64,000 nucleotides of DNA from Lysinibacillus composti. Its GTDB lineage: Bacteria; Bacillota; Bacilli; Bacillales_A; Planococcaceae. The stretch covers positions 186,001-250,000 of the forward strand of contig NZ_JAFBDY010000001.1 in assembly GCF_016908465.1 (NCBI RefSeq), given 5' to 3'. Shown here one piece after another: positions 37,960 through 47,376 of this stretch. The number at the start of each line of letters is the position of its first letter. Positions within the stretch are counted from its first letter, which is position 1. The notes below the pieces were generated by a model. The model was not told the DNA's origin and ran no database searches. It saw only the letters and a program-made list of their open reading frames with translations. The position numbers and the translations under genes were made by a program.

Positions 37960-40227
37960 ATGAAGTTAAAGAGCCGTATTTTTACTTTTGTGCTCATCGT
38001 AGTTGTTTTATTTGCTGCAATGGGGGCGACTGTTCAGGGAGTTTTAAAAGATGTAAAACTCGGCTTAGATTTACAAGGTGGTTTTGAGGTTTTATATGAA
38101 GTGCAGCCACTTAAAGAAGGTCAAAAAATTACACAGGATGTAGTTACGGATACGACAACTGCACTATCGAATCGTATTAACCAATTTGGAGTTAGTGAAC
38201 CTAGTATCCAAGTAGAAGGTAAAAATCGAATTCGTGTACAGCTTGCAGGAGTTGACGATCAATCATCTGCTCGTGAACTGTTATCAAGTACGGCTAATTT
38301 AACGTTCCGAGATGTAAATGATAACTTATTACTAGACGGTACAGATTTGAAAGAAGGAGGAGCTGCTGCTTCTTTTGATCAACAAAATCGTCCAATCGTT
38401 ACACTTACATTAAAAGATGCATCTAAATTTGCTGAAGTTACACAAAAAATTTCTGCTATGGGTCAAGGTCAAAATTTAATGGTCGTATGGCTAGATTTTG
38501 AAGAAGGTGTAGATTCTTACGCAGCAGAAGCGCAAAAACCAGAACCAAAATTTGTTTCAGCTGCTCAAGTATCTCAAGTATTAAATACGACAGATGTTAT
38601 GATTAGTGGTAATTTTACAGTTCAAGAGACAAAGGACTTTGCAAGTGTTTTAAATGCAGGGGCATTACCAGTTAAATTAACTGAAATATATTCAACATCT
38701 GTTGGTGCTCAATTTGGTGACCAAGCCTTAAAAAGTACTGTTTTCGCAAGTATCATAGGTGTTATTTTAATCTTTATATTCATGCTATTCTACTATCGTT
38801 TACCTGGTTTCATTTCGATTATCACGTTAACGGTATTTACTTATTTAGTCTTACTTTTATTTAATGGTATTAATGCCGTTTTAACATTACCGGGAATCGC
38901 AGCACTAGTGTTAGGTATAGGGATGGCTGTCGATGCGAACATCTTAACTGCGGAGCGTATACGGGAAGAACTGCGCACTGGTAAATCTGTTAAAGAGGCT
39001 TACCATTTAGGTTCAAAACAATCGTTATCTGCAATTGTGGATGCACAATTAACAACTTTACTAGCTGCAGCGGTATTATTTTTCTTTGGTACAAGCTCAG
39101 TTAAGGGTTTTGCAACGACTCTGATGATTTCAATTGTCCTAAGTTTTGTGACAGCAGTATGGCTATCACGTATTTTACTAGGTTTACTTGTTAAAAGTGG
39201 ATATTTTGACAAACCAGGATTATATGGAGTTGGAAAATCAAAAATCCATGATAAATCTGAAGGACTCGAATCGCTTGATTTATCAACAAACTTTGATCGT
39301 TTAGATTTTGTTGGAAACCGTAGAAAATTCTATACGATTTCAGCTGTTATATTGATTGTTGGTATTATTATGATTAGCATCTTTAAGTTGAATTTGGGTA
39401 TAGATTTCTCAAGTGGTACTCGTGTAGAAATTCTTACAAATGAAGCAACTACGCAAGAAGAGATTCATGATTACCTAGATCAAATTGGCTTCCCATCAGA
39501 TAAAATTATTATTTCTGGAGAAGAACAAAATACGGCGGTTGTTACTTACAAAGATGACCTAAATCAAAAGGAAATCCTTGACTTTAAAGCAAAAGTTATG
39601 AAAGATTACGGTCATGAACCTAGTGTAAGTACAGTATCTCCAACAGTAGGTCGTGAATTGGTTAAAAATGCTATTTATGCGTTGGCTATTGCAGCTTTAG
39701 GGATTATCATTTATGTTGCTTTCCGATTTGAATGGAGAATGGGTGTTGGTGCGATCGCGTCTTTAATCCATGACGTATTCTTTATGGTAGCAATCTTTAG
39801 TGTATTCCGTTTAGAGGTTGATATTACGTTTATTGCGGCAATCTTAACCATTGTAGGTTACTCAATCAATGATACAATTGTTACGTTTGACCGTATTCGT
39901 GAAAATATTGATCGAAAAGGGGTTATTTCAACTAAGGAAGAACTTGCTGAAATTGTTAATAAATCCTTACGACAAACAATGTCACGTTCAATAAATACGG
40001 TGCTAACTGTAATCATTGTGGTAGTCGCGTTATTAATTTTAGGCGCGCCAGCCATTCAAAACTTCTCAATTGCCTTATTAATTGGGTTAATAACTGGTAT
40101 GTATTCATCTATCTGTATAGCTGCTCAAATTTGGTATACATTAAAATCACGTGAGATGAAGAAAAAAGGAACAGTAGTAGAGAAAAAAGAGAAAAAACAA
40201 TGGGGTACAGACGAGCCGATGGTATAA
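37960..40227 (+). CDS. secDF: Protein translocase SecDF (fused)
   Basis: Proton-motive-force driven export factor; the fusion of SecD and SecF is typical of bacilli. 755 residues with about 12 membrane helices. The SecD half has LGLDLQGGFEVLYEV and the periplasmic P1 domain, the SecF half begins near residue 450 (FVGNRRKFYTIS, LGIDFSSGTRVEI) and has YSINDTIVTFDRIREN. The tail is a Lys-rich cytosolic stretch. Has its own promoter and SD GAGGAGG. Confidence 0.98.
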   Translation: MKLKSRIFTFVLIVVVLFAAMGATVQGVLKDVKLGLDLQGGFEVLYEVQPLKEGQKITQDVVTDTTTALSNRINQFGVSEPSIQVEGKNRIRVQLAGVDDQSSARELLSSTANLTFRDVNDNLLLDGTDLKEGGAAASFDQQNRPIVTLTLKDASKFAEVTQKISAMGQGQNLMVVWLDFEEGVDSYAAEAQKPEPKFVSAAQVSQVLNTTDVMISGNFTVQETKDFASVLNAGALPVKLTEIYSTSVGAQFGDQALKSTVFASIIGVILIFIFMLFYYRLPGFISIITLTVFTYLVLLLFNGINAVLTLPGIAALVLGIGMAVDANILTAERIREELRTGKSVKEAYHLGSKQSLSAIVDAQLTTLLAAAVLFFFGTSSVKGFATTLMISIVLSFVTAVWLSRILLGLLVKSGYFDKPGLYGVGKSKIHDKSEGLESLDLSTNFDRLDFVGNRRKFYTISAVILIVGIIMISIFKLNLGIDFSSGTRVEILTNEATTQEEIHDYLDQIGFPSDKIIISGEEQNTAVVTYKDDLNQKEILDFKAKVMKDYGHEPSVSTVSPTVGRELVKNAIYALAIAALGIIIYVAFRFEWRMGVGAIASLIHDVFFMVAIFSVFRLEVDITFIAAILTIVGYSINDTIVTFDRIRENIDRKGVISTKEELAEIVNKSLRQTMSRSINTVLTVIIVVVALLILGAPAIQNFSIALLIGLITGMYSSICIAAQIWYTLKSREMKKKGTVVEKKEKKQWGTDEPMV

Positions 40228-40243
40228 TCGAACCGTGTTAAGT

Positions 40244-40283
40244 AAAGCAGGATACATCATTATGTATCCTGCTTTATTATTTT
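40244..40283 (+). terminator. Terminator after secDF
   Basis: AAAGCAGGATACAT pairs perfectly with ATGTATCCTGCTTT around a 4-base loop, followed by ATTATTTT. Confidence 0.9.
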
Positions 40284-40374
40284 GCAAAACTAATGTAAAT
40301 ATTTAAATAATAGTATAAGTGTCCTATTACATATAGAAATCTTGTATAATGAACTTCGTAAAGGGAGTGACAAC

Positions 40375-42705
40375 ATGATTGAATCGAAGAAAAATTGGGT
40401 TGTTCAACGACCAAATATAGATACTGTAAAGAAATTATCGAATGAGTTAAATATATCTACCATCGCTGCAAAAATATTAGCAGCTAGAGGGTTTGAACAT
40501 GCTGATACTGCAAAAATGATGTTAAAAATAAATGCAAATGATTTACACGATCCATTTCTACTAAATGGAATGCAAGAGGCTGTAGAGCGTATTGAACAAG
40601 CACTTGAAAATGAAGAGAAGATATTAGTTTATGGTGACTATGATGCGGATGGAATTACAAGCACGACTGTAATGATGAATGCATTACTGGATTTAGGTGC
40701 AGACGTAGACTTTTGTATTCCAAATCGCTTTACCCATGGATATGGGCCACATGAAGAATTATTTAGAAAAGCACATGAAGATGGAGTGCAACTAATTATT
40801 ACTGTCGATAATGGAATCAGTGGAATTGAGCCAATCCGTCTCGCGAAAGAACTAGGAATGGATGTAATTGTAACAGATCACCACGAAGCAAGTGATATTT
40901 TGCCGCCTGCTGATATTATTATTCATCCTCGAGTGCCTGAAAATCATTATCCCTTTGGAGAATTAGCTGGTGTCGGTGTTGCTTTTAAATTAGCTCATGC
41001 TCTATATGGGGAAATTCCTGATCATTTATTTGAGTTTGTTGCGATAGGAACAGTAGCAGATTTAGTTCCTTTAGAAGGTGAAAATCGCTATTTAGTACAA
41101 AAAGGAATCGAACAGTTGAAATATTCATCAAATCCTTGGATCAGTGCTCTTTGTGAAGTAACTGGAGTTAATCAACGTGAAATCGACGAGGATACTATTG
41201 GTTTTTATTTCGGTCCTCGCCTGAATGCGATAGGCCGTTTAGGAGATGCAGCACCTGGAGTTCATTTCTTAATGAGTGAGAATAGTTTGTATGCAACTGA
41301 AGGGGCTAAACTATTAAACTTAAAAAATGCTGAACGAAAAGATATTGTAAAATCAATTACTGAAGAAGCGATTGCACTAATCGAATCTAATGAAGAAATC
41401 AATCATTCACTTGTTTTAGTTGTAGCAAAAGAGGGTTGGAATCCAGGGGTAATAGGCATCGTTGCTTCTCGTCTTGTAGAAAAGTATTACCGACCAACTA
41501 TTGTTCTATCACTTGATTATGAAAAAGGAACTGCCAAAGGATCAGCAAGAAGTATCGAAGGATTCCATATGTTTAATGAACTTACTAAAAATCGAGATAT
41601 TTTACCTCATTTCGGAGGACATCCAATGGCAGCAGGGATGACGTTCCCATTAGAATATGTCGATGAATTACGTAGTCGCCTTCATTTACAAGCAAGTGAA
41701 TGTTTAACAACTGAATTATTAACACCTAAACTATTTATAGATATTCCATTAGAGTTAAGTGAAATTTCTGTAGAAGCAATTGAAGAAGTAAAAAAATTAG
41801 GTCCATTTGGCGTTGGATTTTCAAAACCAACTTATGCATTGCAAAATGTAAAAGTTGGATCGATGCGTAAAATTGGTGCTGGAGAAAACCATATAAAAAT
41901 GGAATTAAAAGATGAGTATGGTTCAATTGATGCGATTGGTTTTAACCAAGGAAATTTACATGATGAAATCTCTTATGACGTACAATTGTCATTCGTTGGT
42001 GATTTGCAAATCAATGAATGGCAAGGAAGAAAAAAGCCTCAATTTATGATTTCAGACGTTCAAACAGATGAATGGCAATTGTTTGATTATCGTGGAAAAG
42101 TCCATAGTAAATGGTTAGATTCGATTCCAAAAGATAAAACTACTTTTATTGCATTTAATAATGAAACAATTAGTTACTACCAATCATCGATTCATACACC
42201 GATAAAATTGGTGGATTCTAATGCTTTAAACAGTGAGTTTTCACCTTTTATTGTGTTACTTGATTTACCAAAGACTTCTATTCATTTAGAAAAAACAATT
42301 GAACAAATTAAACCCAAAAGAATTTATGCGCATTTCTATACACCTGAGTCACAGTACTTTAATGGAATGCCATCAAGACAACATTTTGGTTGGTATTATA
42401 CATTTCTTAAAAAAAGACCAAACTTTAATTTACAGGCACATATTGATCAATTGTCAAAACATATTGGATTAAATGAAGAAATTTTAAAATTTATGACAAA
42501 CGTGTTTTTTGATCTCGATTTTGTTACAATAGAAAATGGTCTGACTTCAGTCAACGTCAACGCACCGAAACGTGACTTGACAGAAGCACCTACATATCAA
42601 AACCGTGTAGAACAACTAGAAATGGAACAAAAATTATTATATTCAACTTTTTCAGAGTTAAAACAATGGTTTGATGTACGAATGAAGGAATATAGCTATT
42701 CCTAA
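40375..42705 (+). CDS. recJ: Single-strand DNA exonuclease RecJ
   Basis: 5'-3' ssDNA exonuclease in recombination and repair. About 776 residues: DHH motifs [12 protein letters not shown] and [12 protein letters not shown]1 domain with [10 protein letters not shown], an OB fold and a C-terminal extension as in bacilli. ATG 40375 follows SD AGGGAGTG; an upstream TTG at 40342 overlaps the likely -10 TATAAT (40345-40350). Confidence 0.97.
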   Translation: MIESKKNWVVQRPNIDTVKKLSNELNISTIAAKILAARGFEHADTAKMMLKINANDLHDPFLLNGMQEAVERIEQALENEEKILVYGDYDADGITSTTVMMNALLDLGADVDFCIPNRFTHGYGPHEELFRKAHEDGVQLIITVDNGISGIEPIRLAKELGMDVIVTDHHEASDILPPADIIIHPRVPENHYPFGELAGVGVAFKLAHALYGEIPDHLFEFVAIGTVADLVPLEGENRYLVQKGIEQLKYSSNPWISALCEVTGVNQREIDEDTIGFYFGPRLNAIGRLGDAAPGVHFLMSENSLYATEGAKLLNLKNAERKDIVKSITEEAIALIESNEEINHSLVLVVAKEGWNPGVIGIVASRLVEKYYRPTIVLSLDYEKGTAKGSARSIEGFHMFNELTKNRDILPHFGGHPMAAGMTFPLEYVDELRSRLHLQASECLTTELLTPKLFIDIPLELSEISVEAIEEVKKLGPFGVGFSKPTYALQNVKVGSMRKIGAGENHIKMELKDEYGSIDAIGFNQGNLHDEISYDVQLSFVGDLQINEWQGRKKPQFMISDVQTDEWQLFDYRGKVHSKWLDSIPKDKTTFIAFNNETISYYQSSIHTPIKLVDSNALNSEFSPFIVLLDLPKTSIHLEKTIEQIKPKRIYAHFYTPESQYFNGMPSRQHFGWYYTFLKKRPNFNLQAHIDQLSKHIGLNEEILKFMTNVFFDLDFVTIENGLTSVNVNAPKRDLTEAPTYQNRVEQLEMEQKLLYSTFSELKQWFDVRMKEYSYS

Positions 42706-42719
42706 GGAGGATTTTTTTA

Positions 42720-43232
42720 ATGGATTTAAAAGAATATGTTACAACAGTAGAAAACTGGCCGAAAGAAGGAATCAGTTTTAAAGATATCACAACAATAATG
42801 GATAATGGCCCAGCTTTTAAATATGCAGTTGATAAAATTGTTGAATTTGCAAAAGAGGTAGGAGCTGAAATCATAGTGGGTCCTGAAGCTCGCGGATTTA
42901 TTATTGGATGCCCAGTTGCATATGCACTTGAAGCAGGTTTTGCCCCAGTTCGTAAAGAAGGGAAATTACCTCGAGAAGTTGTACGTGTAGAATATGGTCT
43001 AGAGTATGGTTCTGATGTTCTAACAATGCATAAAGATGCTGTTAAACCTGGGCAAAAAGCGTTAATTGTTGATGATTTACTAGCAACAGGTGGCACAGTG
43101 GATGCAACTATCCAATTAATTAATAAATTAGGTGGAGAAGTTGTTGGCTGTGCATTTATTATCGAATTAGAAGATTTAAAAGGTCGCGAAAAAATTGGTA
43201 ATTATCCAATCAAAACCTTAATTGAATATTAA
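42720..43232 (+). CDS. apt: Adenine phosphoribosyltransferase
   Basis: Salvages adenine to AMP using PRPP. 170 residues, as in B. subtilis. PRPP loop [12 protein letters not shown] and [17 protein letters not shown] present. SD AAGGAGG, 14 bases after recJ, so co-transcribed. Confidence 0.98.
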   Translation: MDLKEYVTTVENWPKEGISFKDITTIMDNGPAFKYAVDKIVEFAKEVGAEIIVGPEARGFIIGCPVAYALEAGFAPVRKEGKLPREVVRVEYGLEYGSDVLTMHKDAVKPGQKALIVDDLLATGGTVDATIQLINKLGGEVVGCAFIIELEDLKGREKIGNYPIKTLIEY

Positions 43233-43235
43233 TAA

Positions 43236-43268
43236 AAGGGGGCTTATCTTTTGGATAGGTCCCTTCTT
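43236..43268 (+). terminator. Hairpin after apt
   Basis: AAGGGGGCTTATC pairs with GGATAGGTCCCTT across TTTT, but only a short pyrimidine tail follows, so termination may be partial. Confidence 0.55.
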
Positions 43269-43545
43269 CAAAAATGGAACTTTGAAATTGAAAGTACCTA
43301 GCTGCAAACAAGCATCTCCTAGATTACCTCAAAACAACTGTCGATTTCAAAAAAAAGAGTTACATGTCTTTTTCCGCTATTCTCATAAATTGTCATATAA
43401 TGGTCACAAATTGTGTACAAATTGTGCGGTTTTAAATTGTTTCTTAAACTCTTTATCAACTTACCTTTACATTCAATACATATTTTTTATAAAATTAAAT
43501 TTATATAACTTTTCGAAAATATTTAATTAGCAAGGTGGACAACGA
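43269..43545 (+). promoter_or_regulatory. relA upstream region with repeated AAATTGT motif
   Basis: No credible gene. A TATAAT lies at 43396-43401. Around it AAATTGT occurs four times, at 43387, 43408, 43419 and 43434. Two copies form adjacent inverted repeats CACAAATTGTG (43405-43415) and TACAAATTGTG (43416-43426). The arrangement resembles a repressor or activator binding region overlapping the relA start site. Confidence 0.45.
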
Positions 43546-45741
43546 ATGGCGAAAGAGCAAATTTTGACGCCCGAAGATGTATTCGCGAAAGTCAAATTAT
43601 ATATGAACGATGAACATGTCGATTTTGTCAAAAAAGCATATGAAGTTGCAAAAGAAGCTCATAAAGAACAGCTCCGTAGTTCAGGTGAACCTTATATTAT
43701 TCATCCAATTCAGGTTGCAGGAATTTTAGCAGAGCTTCAAATGGATCCGGAAACAGTTTCAGCGGGTTTCCTTCACGATGTCGTGGAAGATACTACGGTT
43801 ACTAGAGAAGATTTAGTTCGTGAATTTAACGAAGAAGTTGCGATGCTAGTAGACGGTGTTACAAAGCTTGGGAAGATTAAATACCTGTCGAAAAAAGAGC
43901 AACAGGCTGAAAATCATAGAAAAATGTTTATTGCGATGGCTCAAGATATACGTGTTATTTTAATTAAGTTAGCTGACCGTCTTCACAATATGCGTACATT
44001 AAAACATTTATCTGCTGAAAAACAACGTAGAATATCAAATGAAACGTTAGAAATTTTTGCGCCTCTTGCTCACCGTCTGGGAATTTCAAAAATAAAATGG
44101 GAGCTTGAAGATACAGCTTTACGTTATTTAAACCCTCAACAATATTATCGTATTGTAAGTCTTATGAAAAGAAAACGTGTTGAACGAGAAGCTTACTTAG
44201 ATAGTGTCATGAAAGAAATTAATGTACAGCTTGAAGACGTTGAGATTGATGCGGATATCTATGGACGCCCAAAACATATTTACAGCATTTATCGTAAAAT
44301 GGTTCTTCAAAATAAGCAGTTTAATGAAATTTATGATTTATTAGCTGTGAGGATATTAGTTGATAGTATAAAAGATTGTTATGCAGTTCTTGGAATTGTC
44401 CATACGTTATGGAAACCAATGCCAGGTCGTTTTAAAGATTACATTGCAATGCCAAAACAAAACCTATATCAATCGCTGCATACAACAGTCATCGGTCCAT
44501 ACGGAGATCCTTTAGAAGTACAAATACGCACTAAAGAAATGCATCAGATTGCTGAGTACGGGATTGCGGCTCATTGGGCCTATAAAGAAGGTAAATCCGT
44601 TAACACCAATAAAGAGAGTCTTGATCAAAAACTGACTTGGTTCCGTGAAATATTAGAATTCCAAAATGAATCTTCGAACGCTGAAGAATTTATGGAATCC
44701 TTAAAATTTGACCTATTTTCTGATATGGTGTATGTCTTTACACCAAAAGGAGAAGTGATCGAATTACCTGCTGGTTCAGTACCGATTGATTTTGCTTATC
44801 GTGTCCACTCTGAAGTTGGTAATCGAACAATTGGTGCAAAAGTGAATGGTAAGATGGTTCCGTTAGATACACCATTAAAAACAGGGGATATTATAGAAAT
44901 CCTTACATCTAAGCAATCATTTGGTCCGAGTCGTGACTGGTTAAAACTTGCTCAATCTTCACAAGCAAAAAATAAAATTAAGAATTTCTTTAAAAAGCAT
45001 TTACGTGAAGATAATGTCGTTAAAGGTAAAGACATGGTTGAGAAAGAAATTAAGGCACAAGACTTTGAATTAAAAGAAGTTCTTACAACTGAAAATATTA
45101 AACGCGTGATGGATAAATTCAATTATACAAATGAAGATGACTTGTATGCTGCTGTAGGTGTTGGTGGTATCACAGCTCAGCAAATAGTGAACCGTCTTGC
45201 AGAGAAAATGCGTAAAGAACGTGAGCAAGAAGAAGCGTTTGAAAAAATTGTTAAAGAAATGTCTAGTCCTACACAGAAAAAGCGTACTGAATCAGGTGTC
45301 ATTGTTAAAGGGGTTGATAATTTATTAATTAGATTATCACGTTGCTGTACACCTGTCCCTGGTGATGAAATCGTTGGGTTTATTACTAAGGGACGTGGAG
45401 TTTCTGTGCACCGCGCGGATTGTCCGAATGTTCAAGAGGGAGAAAATGAAAATCGCCTAATTGAAGTTGAATGGGAGCACGGTCAAATAGTTGAGCGAAA
45501 AGAATATCCTGTTGATATTGAAGTATCCGCTTTTGATCGACCTGGAATCTTAAATGACGTTATGCAGGCAGTGAGTGAAGCTAAAACAAATATATTAGCT
45601 GTTTCAGGAAGAGCGGATCGAGATAAAATTGCAACAATCCATTTAACGATTTCTATTTCTAATATTTCTGGATTGCATAAAGTTGTTGAACGTATTAAAC
45701 AATTGCCAGATATATATTCAGTACAACGAGTGATTAATTAG
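43546..45741 (+). CDS. relA: Bifunctional (p)ppGpp synthetase/hydrolase Rel
   Basis: Makes and degrades (p)ppGpp in response to uncharged tRNA at the ribosome. 731 residues: HD hydrolase domain ([10 protein letters not shown]), synthetase domain ([21 protein letters not shown]), TGS domain ([14 protein letters not shown]), a zinc-finger-like segment ([13 protein letters not shown]) and a C-terminal ACT domain ([16 protein letters not shown]). Both active sites appear intact. SD AAGGTGG before ATG 43546. Confidence 0.98.
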   Translation: MAKEQILTPEDVFAKVKLYMNDEHVDFVKKAYEVAKEAHKEQLRSSGEPYIIHPIQVAGILAELQMDPETVSAGFLHDVVEDTTVTREDLVREFNEEVAMLVDGVTKLGKIKYLSKKEQQAENHRKMFIAMAQDIRVILIKLADRLHNMRTLKHLSAEKQRRISNETLEIFAPLAHRLGISKIKWELEDTALRYLNPQQYYRIVSLMKRKRVEREAYLDSVMKEINVQLEDVEIDADIYGRPKHIYSIYRKMVLQNKQFNEIYDLLAVRILVDSIKDCYAVLGIVHTLWKPMPGRFKDYIAMPKQNLYQSLHTTVIGPYGDPLEVQIRTKEMHQIAEYGIAAHWAYKEGKSVNTNKESLDQKLTWFREILEFQNESSNAEEFMESLKFDLFSDMVYVFTPKGEVIELPAGSVPIDFAYRVHSEVGNRTIGAKVNGKMVPLDTPLKTGDIIEILTSKQSFGPSRDWLKLAQSSQAKNKIKNFFKKHLREDNVVKGKDMVEKEIKAQDFELKEVLTTENIKRVMDKFNYTNEDDLYAAVGVGGITAQQIVNRLAEKMRKEREQEEAFEKIVKEMSSPTQKKRTESGVIVKGVDNLLIRLSRCCTPVPGDEIVGFITKGRGVSVHRADCPNVQEGENENRLIEVEWEHGQIVERKEYPVDIEVSAFDRPGILNDVMQAVSEAKTNILAVSGRADRDKIATIHLTISISNISGLHKVVERIKQLPDIYSVQRVIN

Positions 45742-45754
45742 TAATATAAAACTC

Positions 45755-45796
45755 ATCAGTGTGGGGTTTTTCTTACCCCCCGCTGATTGTTGTTTT
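45755..45796 (+). terminator. Terminator after relA
   Basis: ATCAGTG-t-GGGG pairs with CCCC-c-CGCTGAT, followed by TGTTGTTTTT. Confidence 0.8.
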
Positions 45797-45925
45797 TACA
45801 GACACTTAACTCCACTTGAAATTGGGTGTCTTACAACGTACAGGACGTACTATTGACGACGTTGTCACGGACGTGGCGAATTTTGTCGGCAGTCCGATAA
45901 TACGGGATAAAATGAGGTATTAATT

Positions 45926-46366
45926 ATGAAAGTAGTTATTCAACGAAGTAAGCAAGCTTCAGTTACAGTAGACGGAAATATTACTGGAGCAATTGATCAA
46001 GGTTATGTTCTATTAGTTGGAATTACTCATACAGATACAATTGAAGATATACAGTATGTTGCAAAAAAAGTGGCTGAACTCCGCTTATGGGAAGATGAAG
46101 ACGGGAAAATGAATCATTCCATATTAGAACATGGTGGCGATATTTTATCTGTTTCACAGTTTACTTTATACGCTGAAACGAAAAAAGGAAGAAGACCAAG
46201 CTTTATAGAAGCAGCAAGACCGGAAGTAGCAAAGCCATTATGGGAAGATTTTAATGAAGCTTTAAGAAGTCTTGGGTTAAAAGTTGAAACTGGTATTTTT
46301 GGTGCAATGATGGACGTTTCACTTATTAACGATGGTCCTGTTACAATTATTTTAGAATCAAAATAA
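45926..46366 (+). CDS. dtd: D-aminoacyl-tRNA deacylase
   Basis: Hydrolyses D-amino acids, and glycine mischarged on tRNA-Ala, from tRNA. 146 residues. [17 protein letters not shown] and [12 protein letters not shown] are the active-site motifs. SD ATGAGG before ATG 45926. In B. subtilis it follows relA directly; here 184 bases intervene. Confidence 0.97.
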   Translation: MKVVIQRSKQASVTVDGNITGAIDQGYVLLVGITHTDTIEDIQYVAKKVAELRLWEDEDGKMNHSILEHGGDILSVSQFTLYAETKKGRRPSFIEAARPEVAKPLWEDFNEALRSLGLKVETGIFGAMMDVSLINDGPVTIILESK

Positions 46367-46396
46367 ACTCCAATCTCTATTTAAAAGTATTAGCTG

Positions 46397-46438
46397 CCTC
46401 CTTACTGTCATAAGTTACAAATGACAGTATAGGGGGTG
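46397..46438 (+). promoter_or_regulatory. Hairpin sequestering the SD of the catalase-like gene
   Basis: TACTGTCAT (46403-46411) pairs perfectly with ATGACAGTA (46421-46429). Extending it, CCTCC (46397-46401) can pair with GGGGG (46432-46436), which is the SD of the next gene. The tail TGTCTTTTTG also allows a reading as the dtd terminator. Confidence 0.6.
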
Positions 46439-46443
46439 TCTTT

Positions 46444-47322
46444 TTGTTCCAACGAGTTAACTATTTACCAATCGAATTACCGGAAGTTCAATCTGGTGAT
46501 TTAATCTCTGCTTCTATTGTCCAAGAATTAATAAAGGGAAAATCAGGAGAAATAAACAAACTAAATACGTATATGTTTCAAGCAATGAATTTTCGAGAAA
46601 AAATGAAATTGAAGCCATTCTATGATCTACTTGCAAGTATTACAGCTGAACAACTAGGCCTTGTAGAATTAATGGTCTCTGCATTTAATTTACTTAATGT
46701 GGGGACAAGTTTCAGAGAAGAAACAGAATTTTCACAGCTTCAACACGAAAATGAAAAAAATCCAACAAAAAAATTATATCTATACAATGATTCAGTAGGA
46801 AATCCACTGAGTGGAGAATTGGTCTATTCTACAGGTAATTTAACTCTTGATTTACAACATGTTTTCTTTTTAGCAAATAGTTCTCACAAGGAAAAAATGA
46901 TGGCTTATGAAAGGGCTACCCATCCTGTTTTTAGGGAAGTGATTGGTTATTTACTTGTTCGTGAAGGTGCCCATATTATGGCATTCGCAAAAGCAATTGA
47001 GATGGCAACTGGTGTGAATGTTGCAAAGATGTTACCTATCCCTATAACAGAACATCATGTATTTGAAGCAGCTCGAAAGTATGAAGAACGTGGAGATGGC
47101 CATGTATTGTATACGTGGAATTATGTGGGTGATTATCGGGATATCGATAAAATTTGGAAAGGACTTCATCCGGAAACTGGACAACCCTTAGTTGTTCTAG
47201 AAGGCATACCAGAAGAACGGGGCAAAGTACCAAATATGAAGGAGTTACAAGATGAGTATTCACCGGGCATAAGTGCAGATGAATACCAAAATATATTGAA
47301 AAGATTGCTTTCAAAAGGGTAA
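46444..47322 (+). CDS. Manganese-catalase-family protein, probably non-catalytic
   Basis: 292 residues of the Mn-catalase/ferritin-like four-helix fold. Family landmarks: GKSGEINKLNTYMFQAMNF, ITAEQLGLVELM, YSTGNLTLDLQ, YLLVREGAHIMAF. Known dinuclear-Mn enzymes use three Glu and two His. By alignment from memory, E36 and H177 remain, but the second Glu is Q70, its His partner (ExxH) is L73, and the third Glu is A144. Three of five ligands would be missing, so catalase activity is unlikely; a structural or regulatory role, possibly spore-related like CotJC, is speculation. Start TTG 46444 behind SD AGGGGGTG, which lies in a hairpin. Converges on the amidase gene. Confidence 0.75.
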   Translation: MFQRVNYLPIELPEVQSGDLISASIVQELIKGKSGEINKLNTYMFQAMNFREKMKLKPFYDLLASITAEQLGLVELMVSAFNLLNVGTSFREETEFSQLQHENEKNPTKKLYLYNDSVGNPLSGELVYSTGNLTLDLQHVFFLANSSHKEKMMAYERATHPVFREVIGYLLVREGAHIMAFAKAIEMATGVNVAKMLPIPITEHHVFEAARKYEERGDGHVLYTWNYVGDYRDIDKIWKGLHPETGQPLVVLEGIPEERGKVPNMKELQDEYSPGISADEYQNILKRLLSKG

Positions 47323-47344
47323 GGGAAAGTACTTAAATAGAATA

Positions 47345-47373
47345 ATGGGCGACTCGTATCATGAGTCGCCCAT
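47345..47373. terminator. Bidirectional terminator between convergent genes
   Basis: ATGGGCGACTC pairs perfectly with GAGTCGCCCAT around a 7-base loop, flanked by short T/A-rich tails. Confidence 0.85.
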
Positions 47374-47376
47374 TTC

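Noticed and set aside
37835-37963. A 42-codon hydrophobic frame whose stop overlaps the secDF ATG (ATGA), like an export-monitoring leader peptide
   Set aside because: Its ATG lies within the -10 element of the secDF promoter (CATAATG), so it would not be transcribed, and there is no SD. A shorter version from ATG 37874 also lacks an SD.
43222-43530. 102-codon frame between apt and relA
   Set aside because: Runs through the apt hairpin and the relA promoter region, has no SD and shows no protein-like composition.
47042-47314. 90-codon minus-strand frame in the catalase-like gene
   Set aside because: Shadow frame, no SD.
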